A stretch of DNA of 64,000 bases from Verticillium longisporum. Taxonomy: Eukaryota > Ascomycota > Sordariomycetes > Glomerellales > Plectosphaerellaceae. Both the position numbers and the translations under genes were made by a program. The first letter of the stretch is position 1; every line of letters begins with the position of its first letter. Below the pieces are notes generated by a model. It was not told where the DNA came from and did not search any database. It saw nothing but the letters and a program-made list of their open reading frames with translations. Shown piece by piece: positions 1-11,075 of this stretch. The stretch is from the NCBI GenBank assembly GCA_019188255.1, contig JAETXT010000009.1, positions 558,001 to 622,000 on the forward strand, read 5' to 3'.

Positions 1-503
1 GTCATCGTCGTCGTCGTCCGACTCGTCCGAGTCCGAGTCGCTGGGCGGCATGTCGCCGACCTCGACGGCCTGGGCCTTCTTCTTGGCAATGGCGGCGTCC
101 TTGCGGGCCTTGGCCAGCTTCTTGCGCTCCTCGCGCGACACGGGGCCCTTGTCCTCGGCGGCCGAGTCGTCCTCCTCCTCCGAGTCGTCGTCCTCCTCCT
201 CCTCTTCTTCGTCCGAGGATGCGTTGGCGCTGGCCTTTTCTTTGGCGCCGGCGGCCCACATGCTGACTTCGTTGCCTTCCGAGTCGACGGGGCGCAGGTC
301 GCGGGAGAAGTGCTTGCCGCCTTGGTCTGTTAGCGTTGTCTGGAGCAAATTTCGGTTCGATGCAATGTCTGGAGCAGTTTCGTGCAGTTTGGTGCAGGTT
401 GGATGGTTGGGAGACGTCAGGCAGGTTACGTACCACCACGAGTGTACTTCTTGAACTTGCCACCGCGGCCGCGGGAGTTACCACCGGGAGCACCACCAGC
501 CAT
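1..503 (-). CDS. PP28/PDAP1-type acidic phosphoprotein (3' end beyond window)
   Basis: Seen: ATG at 503-501, first exon 503-434 coding a Gly/Arg-rich start (MAGGAPGGNSRGRGGKFKKY), donor GTACGT at 433, and a second exon from about 320 open to the window edge. The second exon has GGKHFSRDLRP, a Ser/Glu/Asp-rich acidic block, a basic Lys/Arg helix (REERKKLAKARKDAAIAKKK), then GDMPPSDSDSD and an Asp run. This order matches fungal members of the casein-kinase-substrate phosphoprotein PP28 (PDAP1) family, whose molecular role is poorly known. The acceptor is probably AAG at 323-321, because CTAAC lies just upstream and the join reads RGGGKHF; CAG at 329-327 is an alternative that adds Asp-Gln. The acidic Ser-rich block resembles CK2 sites (inference). 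The stop codon lies outside the window. Confidence 0.82.
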
Positions 504-741
504 GATGATGATGTGTCGTGTGAAGGGGGAAGGAGAGGAGAAAGGGGTTGGTCGCTGGTGTGCGGTGCTGTTGTTGCAGAGGTGCAAGGCAGAGGCAGAC
601 GGAAGAGACTGCGGGGTCGTTGAAGTGGGATGTTTGGTGTTTTGGGTGGTGGCGGGGTATCGGCGGTGGGATGGAGGGGCAGGAGGGTCCGGCCAGTGAC
701 AAGCACGAGTAGCAGGCGGCAGTTTGAGGAGATGTTATGAA

Positions 742-804
742 TGATAGTTGTATAGTGATAGTTGTATAGTGATAGTATAGTGATAGTTGTATAGTGATAG
801 TTGT
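742..804. repeat. 14-bp tandem repeat
   Basis: About four and a half units of GATAGTTGTATAGT, with one shortened unit. Non-coding, about 240 bp upstream of the PP28 gene start. Confidence 0.9.
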
Positions 805-982
805 AATCACAGCCCCGTCAGGCCGGTGACTCGAGCAGCGCGTCCTCGTTCAGGCAGAAATCACGGTCACGGCAAAGAGGGGCAGCCAGAAGCAGACAGA
901 CAACACACGAGCACAGCACCTGCTGCAGTGCCTCTGCCTGCGCAGCACCTGCTGTACATGCACTGCTCTTGCCTGGGGCCTT

Positions 983-995
983 CCGCCTCTGCCCT

Positions 996-1027
<32 letters not shown>

Positions 1028-1057
1028 CCTGCCCTGCCCCTGCCTCTGCCCTGCCCC
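983..1057. repeat. CCTCTG/CCCTGC pyrimidine microsatellite
   Basis: Irregular array of CTCTGC and CCCTGC hexamers on the + strand, strongly pyrimidine-biased, non-coding. Confidence 0.85.
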
Positions 1058-1296
1058 CGGGCTCACTGCCCCTCAGTAGAAGTGCCAATGCCGTTTCTTA
1101 CTGGATGCACGACATGGCGAAGGTCCCGCCCTCTGCTGGTTTTTAGACCTCGCATCATTGGCTCGACACCCAAACATCCACACACCCATCGCCGCCGTTC
1201 CTGACGGTACCTCTTGGGTCCGACAAGAGCGTCTCTGGCGGTGAATCGCGACGTGCCCGCACGAACGGACAGGGCTCTCGGAGATCTCTGCACCTC

Positions 1297-1470
1297 ATTC
1301 ATCTTCTCCCAATCATCTTCTCCCAATCATCTTCTCCCACTCATCTTCTCCCAATCATCTTCTCCCAATCATCTTCTCCCAATCATCTTCTCCCAATCAT
1401 CTTCTCCCAATCATCTTCTCCCAATCATCTTCTCCTAATCATCTTCTCCCAATCATCTTCTCCCAATCAT
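1297..1470. repeat. 14-bp minisatellite
   Basis: About twelve nearly perfect head-to-tail copies of TCATCTTCTCCCAA, with single-base variants (CTCA and CTAA). It is the longest tandem array in the window and is non-coding. Confidence 0.95.
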
Positions 1471-3514
1471 TTCATTCGTGCCCAATCATTTCCCGCCTCG
1501 AACCTTGATCAGGGGATGCAAGGTGAGGCCCCTGATGCCGTGCGCTTGCGAGGTTGGTACCTGGGTTGGGTCGTCATGCTGGATGTTGGGGCCGACGGAG
1601 GCGAATTCGAGGGCTGTTCGTCTCTGGTCTGTCATCTGCCTGGCCATTTGCTGGCGTCTACGTAGTGTTCGTAGTGGTCCAATCCACACAGATCAAGTGC
1701 CAGGCTAGCTCGATCATACCCATGAGTCACAGTCAACAGCAGAAAAATAGACATAGAGAAAAAATACACACAAAACACAAACGAAGCTGTGCTCCGGTAG
1801 TGAGATCCTTCCGACCGGAGGCATGACCTTTCCATTGGAAGTGAAGACCAGTTGCGGTCGAACGTGATGAACCAACTACACTACGGAAGGATTCGATGGG
1901 GCTGCGATTTTCCTGTGCCTGCAAGACTCGCGAGAGTACGCACCAGAAGGCTGACTCATCTCGGATCGGCGCCGATGCGCCGAAAAACGAAATCCGCCCC
2001 GCAGCAGCAGGAAACAAAACCGCGCCGCGGCCGTCGCGCTTTTCCAAGTTTTCTCCTTTCCTTCTTCATCATAAAACACACTCCCCTCTATTCACTCTAG
2101 CTTTCATTCCACCATGATTGCCTGGAGGGGAAACGAGGGGACAGACGAATGCTGGTCTTTACGTTCTCTTACCCTCTGGCCCGTGGCAGCTTGCTGTGTT
2201 GGTGCTCAGAGAAATTTTTTGAACGGCACATCCTGATGAAGAGTGACGCGTGGGCCGTAGGGCGCGTGTGTAGGGGCCCGTCAGTAGCTGCAGCCTGCTT
2301 CTTCTTGCATCTGCCTCTAACGTGGGCGTTGTCGCATTTTTGTCCTACGCTTTGCATGCTGCTGTCAGTAAAGCATAGCGTTTCGATGAGGTTCACACTG
2401 CATGGCTGTCCGTCGATTCTGAACGAGCCAGCTCTCTGATGACAGCTGGCAGCTGGCAGCACTGTTGGCGGGTCTGTCCAGCCGCCAGCTGTCAAAGTAA
2501 TCCCGTGAACGCGCCGGCTGTCTCTGGGCTCACCAGCTTCTGCAACTGAGGTCAGGCGGCATGTCCTCGTCCCTTGTAATGATACCAGATCAGGCCTTTC
2601 GGGTCAAGTTTGAGACTCAAGCTTGGAACCGATCCTCACGGATGCCACTGGCAGTAACAGCATCGGGCTTGCGTCAACTGGTCCTTGAAACTCACCGGAT
2701 AAATTCTCCCCCAGTTCATCTTCATCGTATCTGGCAACCCGCTGTGGCATCCCAGGCAGGTACCTGGCAGACCCTGAGGCCATGTCATCGTCACGGTAAT
2801 CATCGGTTGGTCGCAGAGATATTCGTCTTCTCTAGACCAGGGCTGAATTGGGCGACTTTGCCGCTGCTATCATTGCCATCAGCCAACGCTCATGGTATTC
2901 ATATACTACATCAAGGCGCTCCTCAACAGCTCCCATTCCTGGTGAATACTGCGCTGAACACATGGAGTGCCAGGTTATCCACATGTCACATCATTAGCAA
3001 CCGTTGTGCCAAGGCGGGTGCCAACGGCGGTACGCCTTGTCCATCAGCTTGCCAAGAACAAAGCTACGAGTCTGCCAAAGTTCACGAATGAACACCCCAC
3101 ATCATGCTCACTCATAGTTGTTGAGAATTTTATTCAAGCTCTCCAGTGATTCTCTTGAACTCGATGTCAGACAAATGCCACTCCTTGAAGCCTGTGCTCT
3201 GCTGTGCATGGTTCCCGATTCCGGCAGAACAGATTCGATGGCTATTGCCGACGGAATGGCCAAAACGATCAGCCTAACAGCCCTGCCACAGAACCATTGG
3301 CAGTGAACTCGTCTCAAGTGCGCCACTAGTGCATCTTGCAGTGAAATCCGGAAGGTGCCGGCGCCGCGCCGGGCAGGTGGGGCCGAAACCCCGGCAGTCA
3401 CGATGACGAAGCCAGCAATATCGGTGCCTACCGGAACGGTATTTATTCCGCCTCCGGCTCTCCCTCCGTCCCTCCGGCCTTCTTTCTTCTCCTTCTACCA
3501 CACCGACAAAGACC

Positions 3515-4606
3515 ATGGCCGCTCACATGAACCGCCAGCTCCCCTCGACCTCGTCCCCGCCCCGCCCCCGTGGCAATGTCTGCCGCACCTGCAGACAGAC
3601 ACTGGCCCTCCCGCCCCCCGTCTCGGCCGTGCTCGCCTCGGGTCCCTTCGTCGTAGCCCATCCGTCCATCAGCCGCACAACGCGCCGCTGCCAGAGCTGC
3701 GACGCCGACAGAGCGCGCAGCATGGCCGGACCGATCCTCGCGCAGCTCCACAACGCCGACAACAAGATTGTCCGCCTCAAGCGCGAGCACCACCACCTCG
3801 ACGTCACCGTGGCGCTGCTCGTGCGGTTCCTCTCGCGCCATCCGCGCGACGACCTCGACGGCCACTCGATCCTCATCCGCAAGCAGACGACGCGCGACTG
3901 CAAGCACACGGAGCTCGTCCTCTCGGCCGCCTGCGCCAAGGTCCTCCTCAGCGACGCCTGGGCCGACTACTGGGCCATCTGGGGCTGCGCCGGCACCAGC
4001 CACGACGCCGCCGTCCGCGCGCGCGACTAGGAGTTCATGCGCGAGGACTGGATGCTCGAGACGACGGCCGCCGAGGACGCCGAGCGCCACGCCGTCGACG
4101 AGCTGCTGTACGTCTCCATGACCGCCATCCGCGCCCGCGCCACCCGCGAGGACCAGACCTTCGACCTGCTCGAGCCCGTCGACGTCAACGCCCGCGACCC
4201 CCGCTGGATCGCCCGCCGCGCCTGCTGCGTCCGCCTCGCCAACGAGTTCGCCGCCGCCTGGGACCGCGACCACGACGACGCCGCGTCCACCGCCGCCAGC
4301 AGCAGCCGCCGCACCGGCCAGACGCCCTTTGACCGCCTTCACCTCAGCGGACAGTGGCCCGGCCGACGGGCGCAGCCGCTTCGCGAGGAGGACCCGCGCT
4401 ACCCCGGTGTCGGACCCCACGATCACCTGTACACGCAGGACAGTCGCGACCAGGAGGCCGTGCTCGACCGTGTCATTGCCGCGCAGGACCGCGCGCGCAA
4501 TGCCGAGCGGGAGAGGCGCCGCCTCCACGGACCGAACGGATACCACCATGACGAGGCTGGAAGCAGCAACGGTGGCTATCCATTCAGCGACTACTGCGCT
4601 TGGTAA
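3515..4606 (+). CDS. Hypothetical protein, frame interrupted by one TAG
   Basis: Seen: one reading frame runs from ATG 3515 to TAA 4606 (364 codons) with a single TAG at 4028-4030. Sequence on both sides has the same strong G/C third-position bias and continuous protein character, so this reads as one gene, not two. The N-terminal part has two CxxC pairs (VCRTCR near residue 28 and RCQSCD near residue 62), which could bind a metal. The rest is charged and helical, with Asp/Arg-rich segments and no domain I recognise. No splice signals would remove the TAG cleanly. Explanations include a pseudogene, sequencing error, stop readthrough, or UAG-to-UGG RNA editing. ATG 3515 is the first of two close starts (3515 and 3527). 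Confidence 0.55.
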
Positions 4607-5117
4607 ATGGTGGCTGCTTGGTTTCTGCACTTGCCAATGTGTATCACCTTTACAGGGTCTCAGAAGATAACATCTTCAGTTTCTGTTTGCGGCAGCGAGA
4701 CGACTCGAAATTTGGTTTGTTTGGGCGTTCAAGGCGTGGAATCAACATCAGGGAATCACCACACGAAATGATGCAAATCCAGCATCACATTGACGCGACA
4801 TGCTTGCAAGGGAATGGCTTCGGAAAATAACAAGCGATTTTCCCCTCAAGTACATTCAACGGAAAGGGACGGAACAACTCAACTCAACTTCAAGGACACC
4901 AAAAGGGATCGAATGGACAAACTCAATGACAAAATCACAAAAAAGGGATCAACAAACGGAATCAGTATTCAACACGACTTCAAACTCCAAGGCCGAGGAA
5001 AAAGGGTTTGCTCAATACTGCAGTGTAGTACAATTTACCCCCTCAGTATCATCATGCTTCATCCTTGACAATCTGTTGTGAGCCATGACGTTTGACCTGA
5101 CCGCGGTGCATCCCCGT
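4607..5117. other. Convergent 3' intergenic region
   Basis: A/T-richer than the flanking genes, as expected for 3' untranslated sequence of the two converging genes. No gene or repeat seen. Confidence 0.5.
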
Positions 5118-6923
5118 CTACCAGTCCTCAGCAGTACAGTATGTCCAGCTGTCGGCGTCCGAATCCACGTCCAGAAAGAAGTCAGCGTCCGGCCAGTGCT
5201 CCATCGACTCCTCAGAGTCATAGAAATAGCCATCAGTCGCATACATATCGGCGACGGGCCTTCTCTCGTCTCCAGACCGCTTTCCGATAAACTCGCAGAG
5301 CTGCGGCGACGCTTCGGAGCGGGGAACAGCCTCGTCGCCCCAGAGCTGGCCGCGAATGGTATCCACGGCATGCGCAATGGCGCGCCTCTTCGTGGACCAA
5401 GGCTCAAAGTAATGGACGTCCACCTCCTCGACGACGACCGGCTGAAGTGGCTCGAGCCTGGCGGCGTCGTCCAAGGCCACGATACCCTTGGCCTCGAAGA
5501 GCCTCATGAGCGCGGCTCTGACGGATCGTTCGGCGATCACCTCGGGTGCTTCCGTTGACTTGATGTCGTCGAGGAAAATGACAACATCAAAGCACGTTCC
5601 GACCTGCGTCTGAGGAGGGTTGAACCGCAGAGCTCCTTCAAACACATCAGAGTACTCGTAATTCTGCGTCGACGTTTCAACGACGCCTGCCTCCTGTTCT
5701 TGCACAGCGCGGTCCTCCGTGCTGCCAAATTGCTCGTATTGCCGCAGGAATTCTTCCACGACACTTTTCGCGAGCCTCTCGCCGCGGCTGGGACGGGGGC
5801 ACTCCAGGCTCTTGAGCACGAGAGGGGAGATCATGACATACGGCTCGACCCCCCGTCCCTCGTCGCCGTCCATGCGGTCAATGTCCCCAAGGATGTGGGC
5901 AAGCATCTGCAGGCCCTCCCCGAACGGAAGGTCCCGCATATATCGACTATACCTGCCCACAAGCCGCGGCAGTCGACCAAGGTGCATACTATGAGCCTCT
6001 TCCTCTTGCTCGTGATTCAGGTCCTGGAGCTCCTTGAACTGCTGCTGTCGACGATGCTGTCTCTTGATATGACACGGTATAGCCGCGGCGCGCTCGACGC
6101 AGAGCTTCCAATAGGCGGCCATGGCCTCCTTTGTCTTGAGGCCCTTCATGCCGTAGCGCAGGAAGTCGTGCTGCGTCTCGATGGCTGCCAGGCTGATGAT
6201 GTCCTCGTTGAACATTTCGAGCTCCTCCGCGTAGAGCTTCTCGCCTTCCCAGCCTTCGCTCTTGGCTCTGCTGCTGAAGGCTTGCCAGTGGTCGTTGTGG
6301 ATGCGCTTCTTGAGGAACGAGAACCGTGCCCAGTATGCGGCCTCGAGCTTTCGATAGATGATGTGGTTGGGCTGGATTATTGGAGTGGCAGCCGCTGGGG
6401 AGGCCGTAGGGGCCGGAGGTGCATGCTGGTCGAGTGTGTTCGAACCTGGGGTGTGCAAACCCAGGGACGAGTGGACAAAGGAGGTCTTCATATCAATAGG
6501 CGCCATGGCAAGCGTCGAGCAAGACTCGCCAGGCTGACGAGTTGGCAGAGAGGCTTCATTCGGCGATGGCTGGGTCTCGACACCAGTCTGATCGAGACTC
6601 GGGCGATGTCGTGGGGACGACGAGGGCACAGGCTTCCTGGGAATCCGATGCGGCTGACGGGACGTGTTGGCTTTGCCAGTGGCCGCATCGCCGAGCTGCT
6701 CCACCATTTGGGAAGCCGACGAGTTGATCTGCGTTCGCAGGAGCAGCAGTTTGTGCAGGGCCGCTGCGTCCTTGATGCTCTTTTGCGACGCCATCCTCTT
6801 TCGGATGATTTCGTCCATGGTGTTCTCGAGCTCGCCGAAGCGCTTTTTCAGCACCACGACTTGCAGTCCCGGATACGCATCTATATCAAACAGAGGCGCG
6901 GACGATCCCTCGTGAGCGGGCAT
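5118..6923 (-). CDS. Conserved-looking hypothetical protein, 601 aa, intronless
   Basis: A single open frame from ATG 6923 to TAG 5118 with good codon bias. I do not recognise the family. The first ~65 residues form a charged helix rich in Lys/Glu with a Leu-rich end (LHKLLLLRTQ). Residues ~80-190 are Pro/Ser/Thr-rich and probably disordered. The middle (~195-400) is helical and aromatic-rich (YWARFSFLKKRI, DHWQAFSSRAK, AAYWKLCVERA). The C-terminal third is acidic and ends with DSDADSWTYCTAEDW. No signal peptide or membrane segment is visible. It lies 333 bp downstream of the next gene on the same strand. The function is unknown. Confidence 0.7.
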   Translation of the reverse strand: MPAHEGSSAPLFDIDAYPGLQVVVLKKRFGELENTMDEIIRKRMASQKSIKDAAALHKLLLLRTQINSSASQMVEQLGDAATGKANTSRQPHRIPRKPVPSSSPRHRPSLDQTGVETQPSPNEASLPTRQPGESCSTLAMAPIDMKTSFVHSSLGLHTPGSNTLDQHAPPAPTASPAAATPIIQPNHIIYRKLEAAYWARFSFLKKRIHNDHWQAFSSRAKSEGWEGEKLYAEELEMFNEDIISLAAIETQHDFLRYGMKGLKTKEAMAAYWKLCVERAAAIPCHIKRQHRRQQQFKELQDLNHEQEEEAHSMHLGRLPRLVGRYSRYMRDLPFGEGLQMLAHILGDIDRMDGDEGRGVEPYVMISPLVLKSLECPRPSRGERLAKSVVEEFLRQYEQFGSTEDRAVQEQEAGVVETSTQNYEYSDVFEGALRFNPPQTQVGTCFDVVIFLDDIKSTEAPEVIAERSVRAALMRLFEAKGIVALDDAARLEPLQPVVVEEVDVHYFEPWSTKRRAIAHAVDTIRGQLWGDEAVPRSEASPQLCEFIGKRSGDERRPVADMYATDGYFYDSEESMEHWPDADFFLDVDSDADSWTYCTAEDW

Positions 6924-7255
6924 GATGAGCTGGCTGTAGGGCTCGAGTCGGTCGATTTGAAGTAGACTGGTGTGGACGACTGTATGCGACGTGTGGTGAT
7001 GGGCGGTGGCGTGCGAGCAGTAGACGCCTCAGACGGGGGCAGCCTTCTCCTATGTAGACAGACGTCTGCCATCTCCGACAGGTCGTGTGCGGCGCATATA
7101 ACTTTGCGAGCCAGAGCTTAATGCAAACGGTTGGGCTTGACGTTGAAGGCTGCCAGCATCCAACGAACCTGTTGGGCCGACCATGAACTTTCGTCCACGA
7201 ACTTTGGCCCACGAACCTTGGTGGCTGGCCGGCCTGGCGACGGCGCGCACCAAAC
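6924..7255. other. Short intergenic spacer between two minus-strand genes
   Basis: No gene or repeat seen. It should contain the promoter of the 601-aa gene and the 3' end of the upstream gene. Confidence 0.5.
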
Positions 7256-8891
7256 TCACGACCTCGTGAACGACTCCAACAGCTCGTCCATGCGCATGCG
7301 CTTCCTCCGCCGCAGCGGCAAGCCCGTCTCCACCGTCGAGTTTTGGGCCCTGGGCTTCATGAACCCCGCCGCCTCCTGGTGCCGCTTGTTCGTGTTTTTG
7401 CCCTCGCCCGCGACGGCGGCGGCAGCAGCCTCCCCCGTGCGGTAGAACGTGTAGCGCGACGTGGCGAACAGCCCGCGGCTGACATAGGCCACGGCGGGCG
7501 AGATGCCGGCCCTGTCGCTGTGGCCGAGCTGCAGGCAGGCCATTGGCTTGGGGGGGAGCAGCAGGTTGCCCGACAGGGCGTGCTTGGTCTGCTGCTCGTC
7601 TGGGGATTTGTCTTGCCTGGGCTGCCTGTCTGAGGATTTGTCTTGCCTGGGCTGCTCGTCGGGGGAACTATCCTGCCTGGGCTGCGTGTCTGTGGACTTT
7701 TCCTGCCCCTCGGCTTCCAATCCTCGAGATCGGTCCTGCTGCTCGAGAAAGGCGCAGAGAAAAAAGGCCCACGTCTCAAAGGGAAACCGCTGGCAGGTCT
7801 GCAGGTCATACGACGGCGCGTCCAGATACAGCGACCGATTCTCGCGCGCCGAGTCGCTGAGGACGTCGAGGAACGGCGGCGGCGCATCGGCGACGAAGCG
7901 GAGCGCCTGGCTCGGGTTCTGGCCGAAACTCAACAAGCCCTCGTCGATGCCGCGCGCGAGCTCCTTCAGCGTGACGCCGCCGGGCCTGTGCGCCTCCTCG
8001 TCGAGGGGCGCGAACAGCATGAGGTACCACAGCAGCGAGTCCTGCAGGCCGTGGAGCGGCGCGCCGACGGTCCAGCCGTGGTGCCGGGCCAGGACGTCGG
8101 CGGCGGGCCAGTCGCTGCGCGCGCCGTGGACGTCGTAGAGGCGCAGGGCGGGGAAGCGGGCGAGGTACGGCAGCGAGTGCTGCGAGACGGCGTCGTCGCC
8201 CCAGAGGCGCAGGACGCGCAGCCGCGGAAAGGGGGCCGGGGCCTCGGACCACGAGCGGACGAGGCGGTCGCTGACGCGGGGGAAGCTGGCGCGCGCCGCG
8301 GCGTCGGCGGGCTGGATGATCTCGAGGGCGGCGAGGTTGCGCAGGTCGGCGAGCGCGAGGAGCTCGTTCGTGTCAAAGGTGCAGCGCGCGTTGATGCTGA
8401 GGTGGCACAGGAAATCGACCGACGCCGACTGCAGAGGCTGCAGGTAGCGCGCGAGGTCCTGGGACGGCCGGCAGATGTGGTGGCGGAAGCGGTAGAGGTC
8501 GAGCGTCTTGTCCTCGTCCTCGGCGAGGAGGAGCTTGGAGAAGGTCTTCCATGCTTGGAAGCAGACGCCGCTGTCTTGTCATCAGCATCATCATCATCAG
8601 TAGCTTGCCAGACTGGAACACGCACCGGTTTTGTAACAGATGCCAGATCCTCCACAGAATCCTCGCGGGCAAGACGTGCCGCCCGAGGTGGTCATCAGAG
8701 AGAGACCCAATGTTCTCGGCCACAGTATGCATGGCCATGTCGGCGAGGGACCTGGGGCCCTTGACGCCTCGGCCGGAACGACCCCTCCATGATGGCAGAT
8801 CGACGCGTCGCGCCCAGTCGGCTTCTGCACCTCGTGGCGCACCTGACACGACAGTCTCTCTGTATACCTGTCCCGTTTCGCGATCGTACAT
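7256..8891 (-). CDS. Uncharacterised protein with LRR/F-box-like layout, 526 aa
   Basis: Model: exons 8891-8626 and 8570-7256, with a 55-nt intron (donor GTGCGT, acceptor ACAG) that joins LLQNR to GVCFQAWK in frame. The exons total 527 codons. The N-terminus contains a helical segment (HLGRHVLPARILWRIWHLL) resembling the start of fungal F-box/LRR-like proteins. It is followed by leucine-spaced segments (LLALADLRNLAALEII, FPRLRVLRLWGDDAV, LPYLARFPALRLYDVHG). A degenerate decapeptide repeat (QPRQDKSPDE-like) lies near residues 385-420. The basic tail RRRKRMR could be a nuclear signal. F-box assignment is inference only; I see no definitive motif. The first ATG of the frame was taken as the start. 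Confidence 0.65.
7597..7711 (-). repeat. 30-bp coding minisatellite (about 4 units)
   Basis: Imperfect 30-bp units inside the 526-aa gene encode successive QPRQD(K/S)S(P/S)D(E/R) decapeptides. Third positions vary more than first and second positions, suggesting the repeat is maintained as protein. Confidence 0.8.
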
Positions 8892-9386
8892 TGCGTGTTG
8901 TCCAGGTGTGTATGATGAACTGGTCGATGAGCTGGAGGACGATGACGAAGCATATGCTGTACTGTGCCAAGGACAGTGTTCACACGCAGCCTCGTCTCAG
9001 CCTTGCATCGTGTACCTCGGCCAGTCAGAGCACCATTCGGACATGTCTCGAGACAGACTTCATTGAACCATTCGGACATGTCTCGAGACAAACTTCATGG
9101 AACCATTCGACGACATTTTTTGAGACAGAGTTCATTGAATCATTCGCTTGCATTGTTGACTATCAATCAACACCAAGCCAAGCCATCGTCTGAGATCATT
9201 CTGTGAGCATATGAAAAATGTAGATTGATGAGCCTCGAAAACGCCGGCGATGAAGTACTACCCAAATCCCAGGCCCGTCTATCTGAACATGCGCGAACCC
9301 GACCCCTTCCCGTTTTAATCGCACCAACAGCTTGCAACTCACAGCGTGCAGCTCACAGCATGCAGCTCACAGCGACAGCGCACAGC
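8892..9386. other. Intergenic region with direct repeats
   Basis: No gene seen. It contains the 35-bp repeat array listed separately. A short GCAGCTCACAGC-type repeat at about 9331-9394 runs into the stop codon of the CoA-transferase gene. Confidence 0.6.
9032..9146. repeat. 35-bp tandem repeat, three copies
   Basis: Three head-to-tail copies of a unit starting ACCATTCGGACATGTC, containing CTCGAGACA and ending CTTCATTGA. Copies 1 and 2 are nearly identical; copy 3 has diverged. A fourth begins as ATCATTCG. Confidence 0.9.
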
Positions 9387-11075
9387 TTACAGCATGGGCT
9401 TGAGGTCCTCGGCCACGGTGAACGGCGCCTCCGTCTTGCTCTTGATCTCCTCGACCGTCACGCCGTCGGCAATCTCGATGAGCTGCAGGCCGTGGGCAAA
9501 GTCGACGTCAAAGACACCCTGCAAAAGTTAGTATACATTCTCGTCTTCGCACGGCATCCACATACCAATTCCGTAATGATGCGCGAGACGCAGGCGCGGC
9601 CCGTCAGCGGAAAGGCGCACTGCTTGACAATCTTGGGGTTGCCCTTCTTGTCCGTGTGCTCCATGGTGACGACGACCTTGGTGGCGCTGGGGTTGCTGAC
9701 GAGGTCCATGGCACCGCCGAAGCCCTTGACCTTGCCGGGCAGCATCCAGTTGGCGAGGTCGCCCGTGCTGCTGACCTGCATGGCGCCGAGGATGGTGAGG
9801 TTGATGCGGCCGCTGCGGATCATGCCGAAGCTCTCCTCGCTGCCAAAGACGGCGGCGCCGGGGTTCAGCGTCACCGTCTCCTTGCCGGCGTTGATGAGGT
9901 CGGCGTCCTCGAGGCCCTTCTTCGGGTACGGGCCGAGGCCGAGGATGCCGTTCTCCGACTGCAGCTGCACCTCGACCTCGGGGCCGACGAAACCGGGCGC
10001 CAGCATGGGCATGCCGATGCCGAGGTTGGCGTACATGCCGTTCTTGAACTCCTTGGCGGCGCGGCGCACGATGCGCTCGCGCTTGGCCGCCGTGTCGCCC
10101 GAGCCGAGCGCCGACTTGGCCGCCGGCTCCTTGTCGTCCTTGGCCCACGTGTACTTTTCAATCTTCTTGTCCTCGGTGCTCTGGATGACGCGCTTGACGT
10201 AGATGCCCGGCAGGTGGATGGCCTCGGGGCTGATCTCGCCGGGCTCGACAATGTGCTCGGCCTCGACAATGGTCATCTTGGCGTTGCGGCCCATGGCGCC
10301 GTTGAAGTTGTTGGCGGCGAGGCGGAACTGGCAGTTGCCGAGCTTGTCGGCCTTGTAGGCCTTGACAAAGGCGTAGTCGCCGTCGATGCTGTGCTCGAGC
10401 AGGTACGACTTGCCGTTGAACACCTTGACGTCCTTGGGGTACGAGAACTCGGCCGGCGTGCCGTCGGCCTTGTTCTTCAGCGGCAGGTCGCCCGTCTGCA
10501 CGACCGTGCCAAAGGCCGCCGGCGTGTAGAAGGCCGGGATGCCCTTGCCGCCGGCGGCGCAGCGCTCGGCGAGCGTGCCCTGCGGCGTCAGCTCGAGCTC
10601 GACCTCGCCCGTGAGGTACATGGTCTCGAACGTCTTGTTCTCGCCAATGTAGCTGGCCACCATCTTCTTGATCTGCTTCGTCTTGAGCAGCTGCCCGAGC
10701 CCCGACGTGTCGGTGCCGGCATTGTTCGAGACGGCCGTGAGACCCGTGAGCTCGGGCTTCTTCAGCACCTCGTTGATCAGCGTGTCGGGCACACCGCAGA
10801 GGCCAAAGCCGCCGCACAGCAGCGTCGGGTTGGGTTTCATGTCCTTGGGGGCCTCGGCCGCCGAGGGAAACACCTTGTTGATCTCGAGTCTGCGGCTGGA
10901 CGCCGAGAAGGCGCGCGCCAGGAGGGGTGTGGTCTGCATTGGCCGTGTCAGTCTCGCTGCCGGCGACTTGGCTGCCGGCCATTGACAGATGGTCGGCGTA
11001 GTACAGGGAGCTTACATTGGAGCCATGGCGAGCATAGGCTCGTGCTGTCCTCATGCAGAGCGCGGCAGAAGACAT
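9387..11075 (-). CDS. Succinyl-CoA:3-ketoacid CoA-transferase, mitochondrial
   Basis: Transfers CoA from succinyl-CoA to 3-ketoacids such as acetoacetate in the mitochondrial matrix. Model: exons 11075-11016, 10933-9566 and 9518-9387, with introns of 82 and 47 nt, giving 519 aa. The N-terminus is Arg/Ala/Ser-rich without acids, a typical mitochondrial presequence. The first half has [13 protein letters not shown], the CoA-transferase family I N-terminal signature, and the second half has GIGMP and [12 protein letters not shown]. The Glu of SENG (about residue 347) is the family's covalent catalytic residue. A second ATG at 10939 overlaps the first acceptor and would give a shorter product with an equally presequence-like start, so the true start is not settled. 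The gene is divergent from UTP22. Confidence 0.93.

Larger units (their letters stand above)
504..3514. other. Gene-poor intergenic region, 3.0 kb
   Basis: I see no supportable gene here. Open frames up to about 176 codons (for example 2561-3091 on +) lack codon bias, domain-like sequence and credible splice sites. The left part carries three simple-sequence arrays, listed separately. The right end holds an A/T-rich TATTTAT about 75 nt before the ATG at 3515, a possible TATA-like element for that gene. Confidence 0.6.

Noticed and set aside
3443..4630. 395-codon open frame on - opposite the hypothetical gene
   Set aside because: Val/Ala/Gly-rich shadow composition without domain-like sequence. 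It does avoid the TAG problem, so I considered it, but codon bias favours the plus strand.
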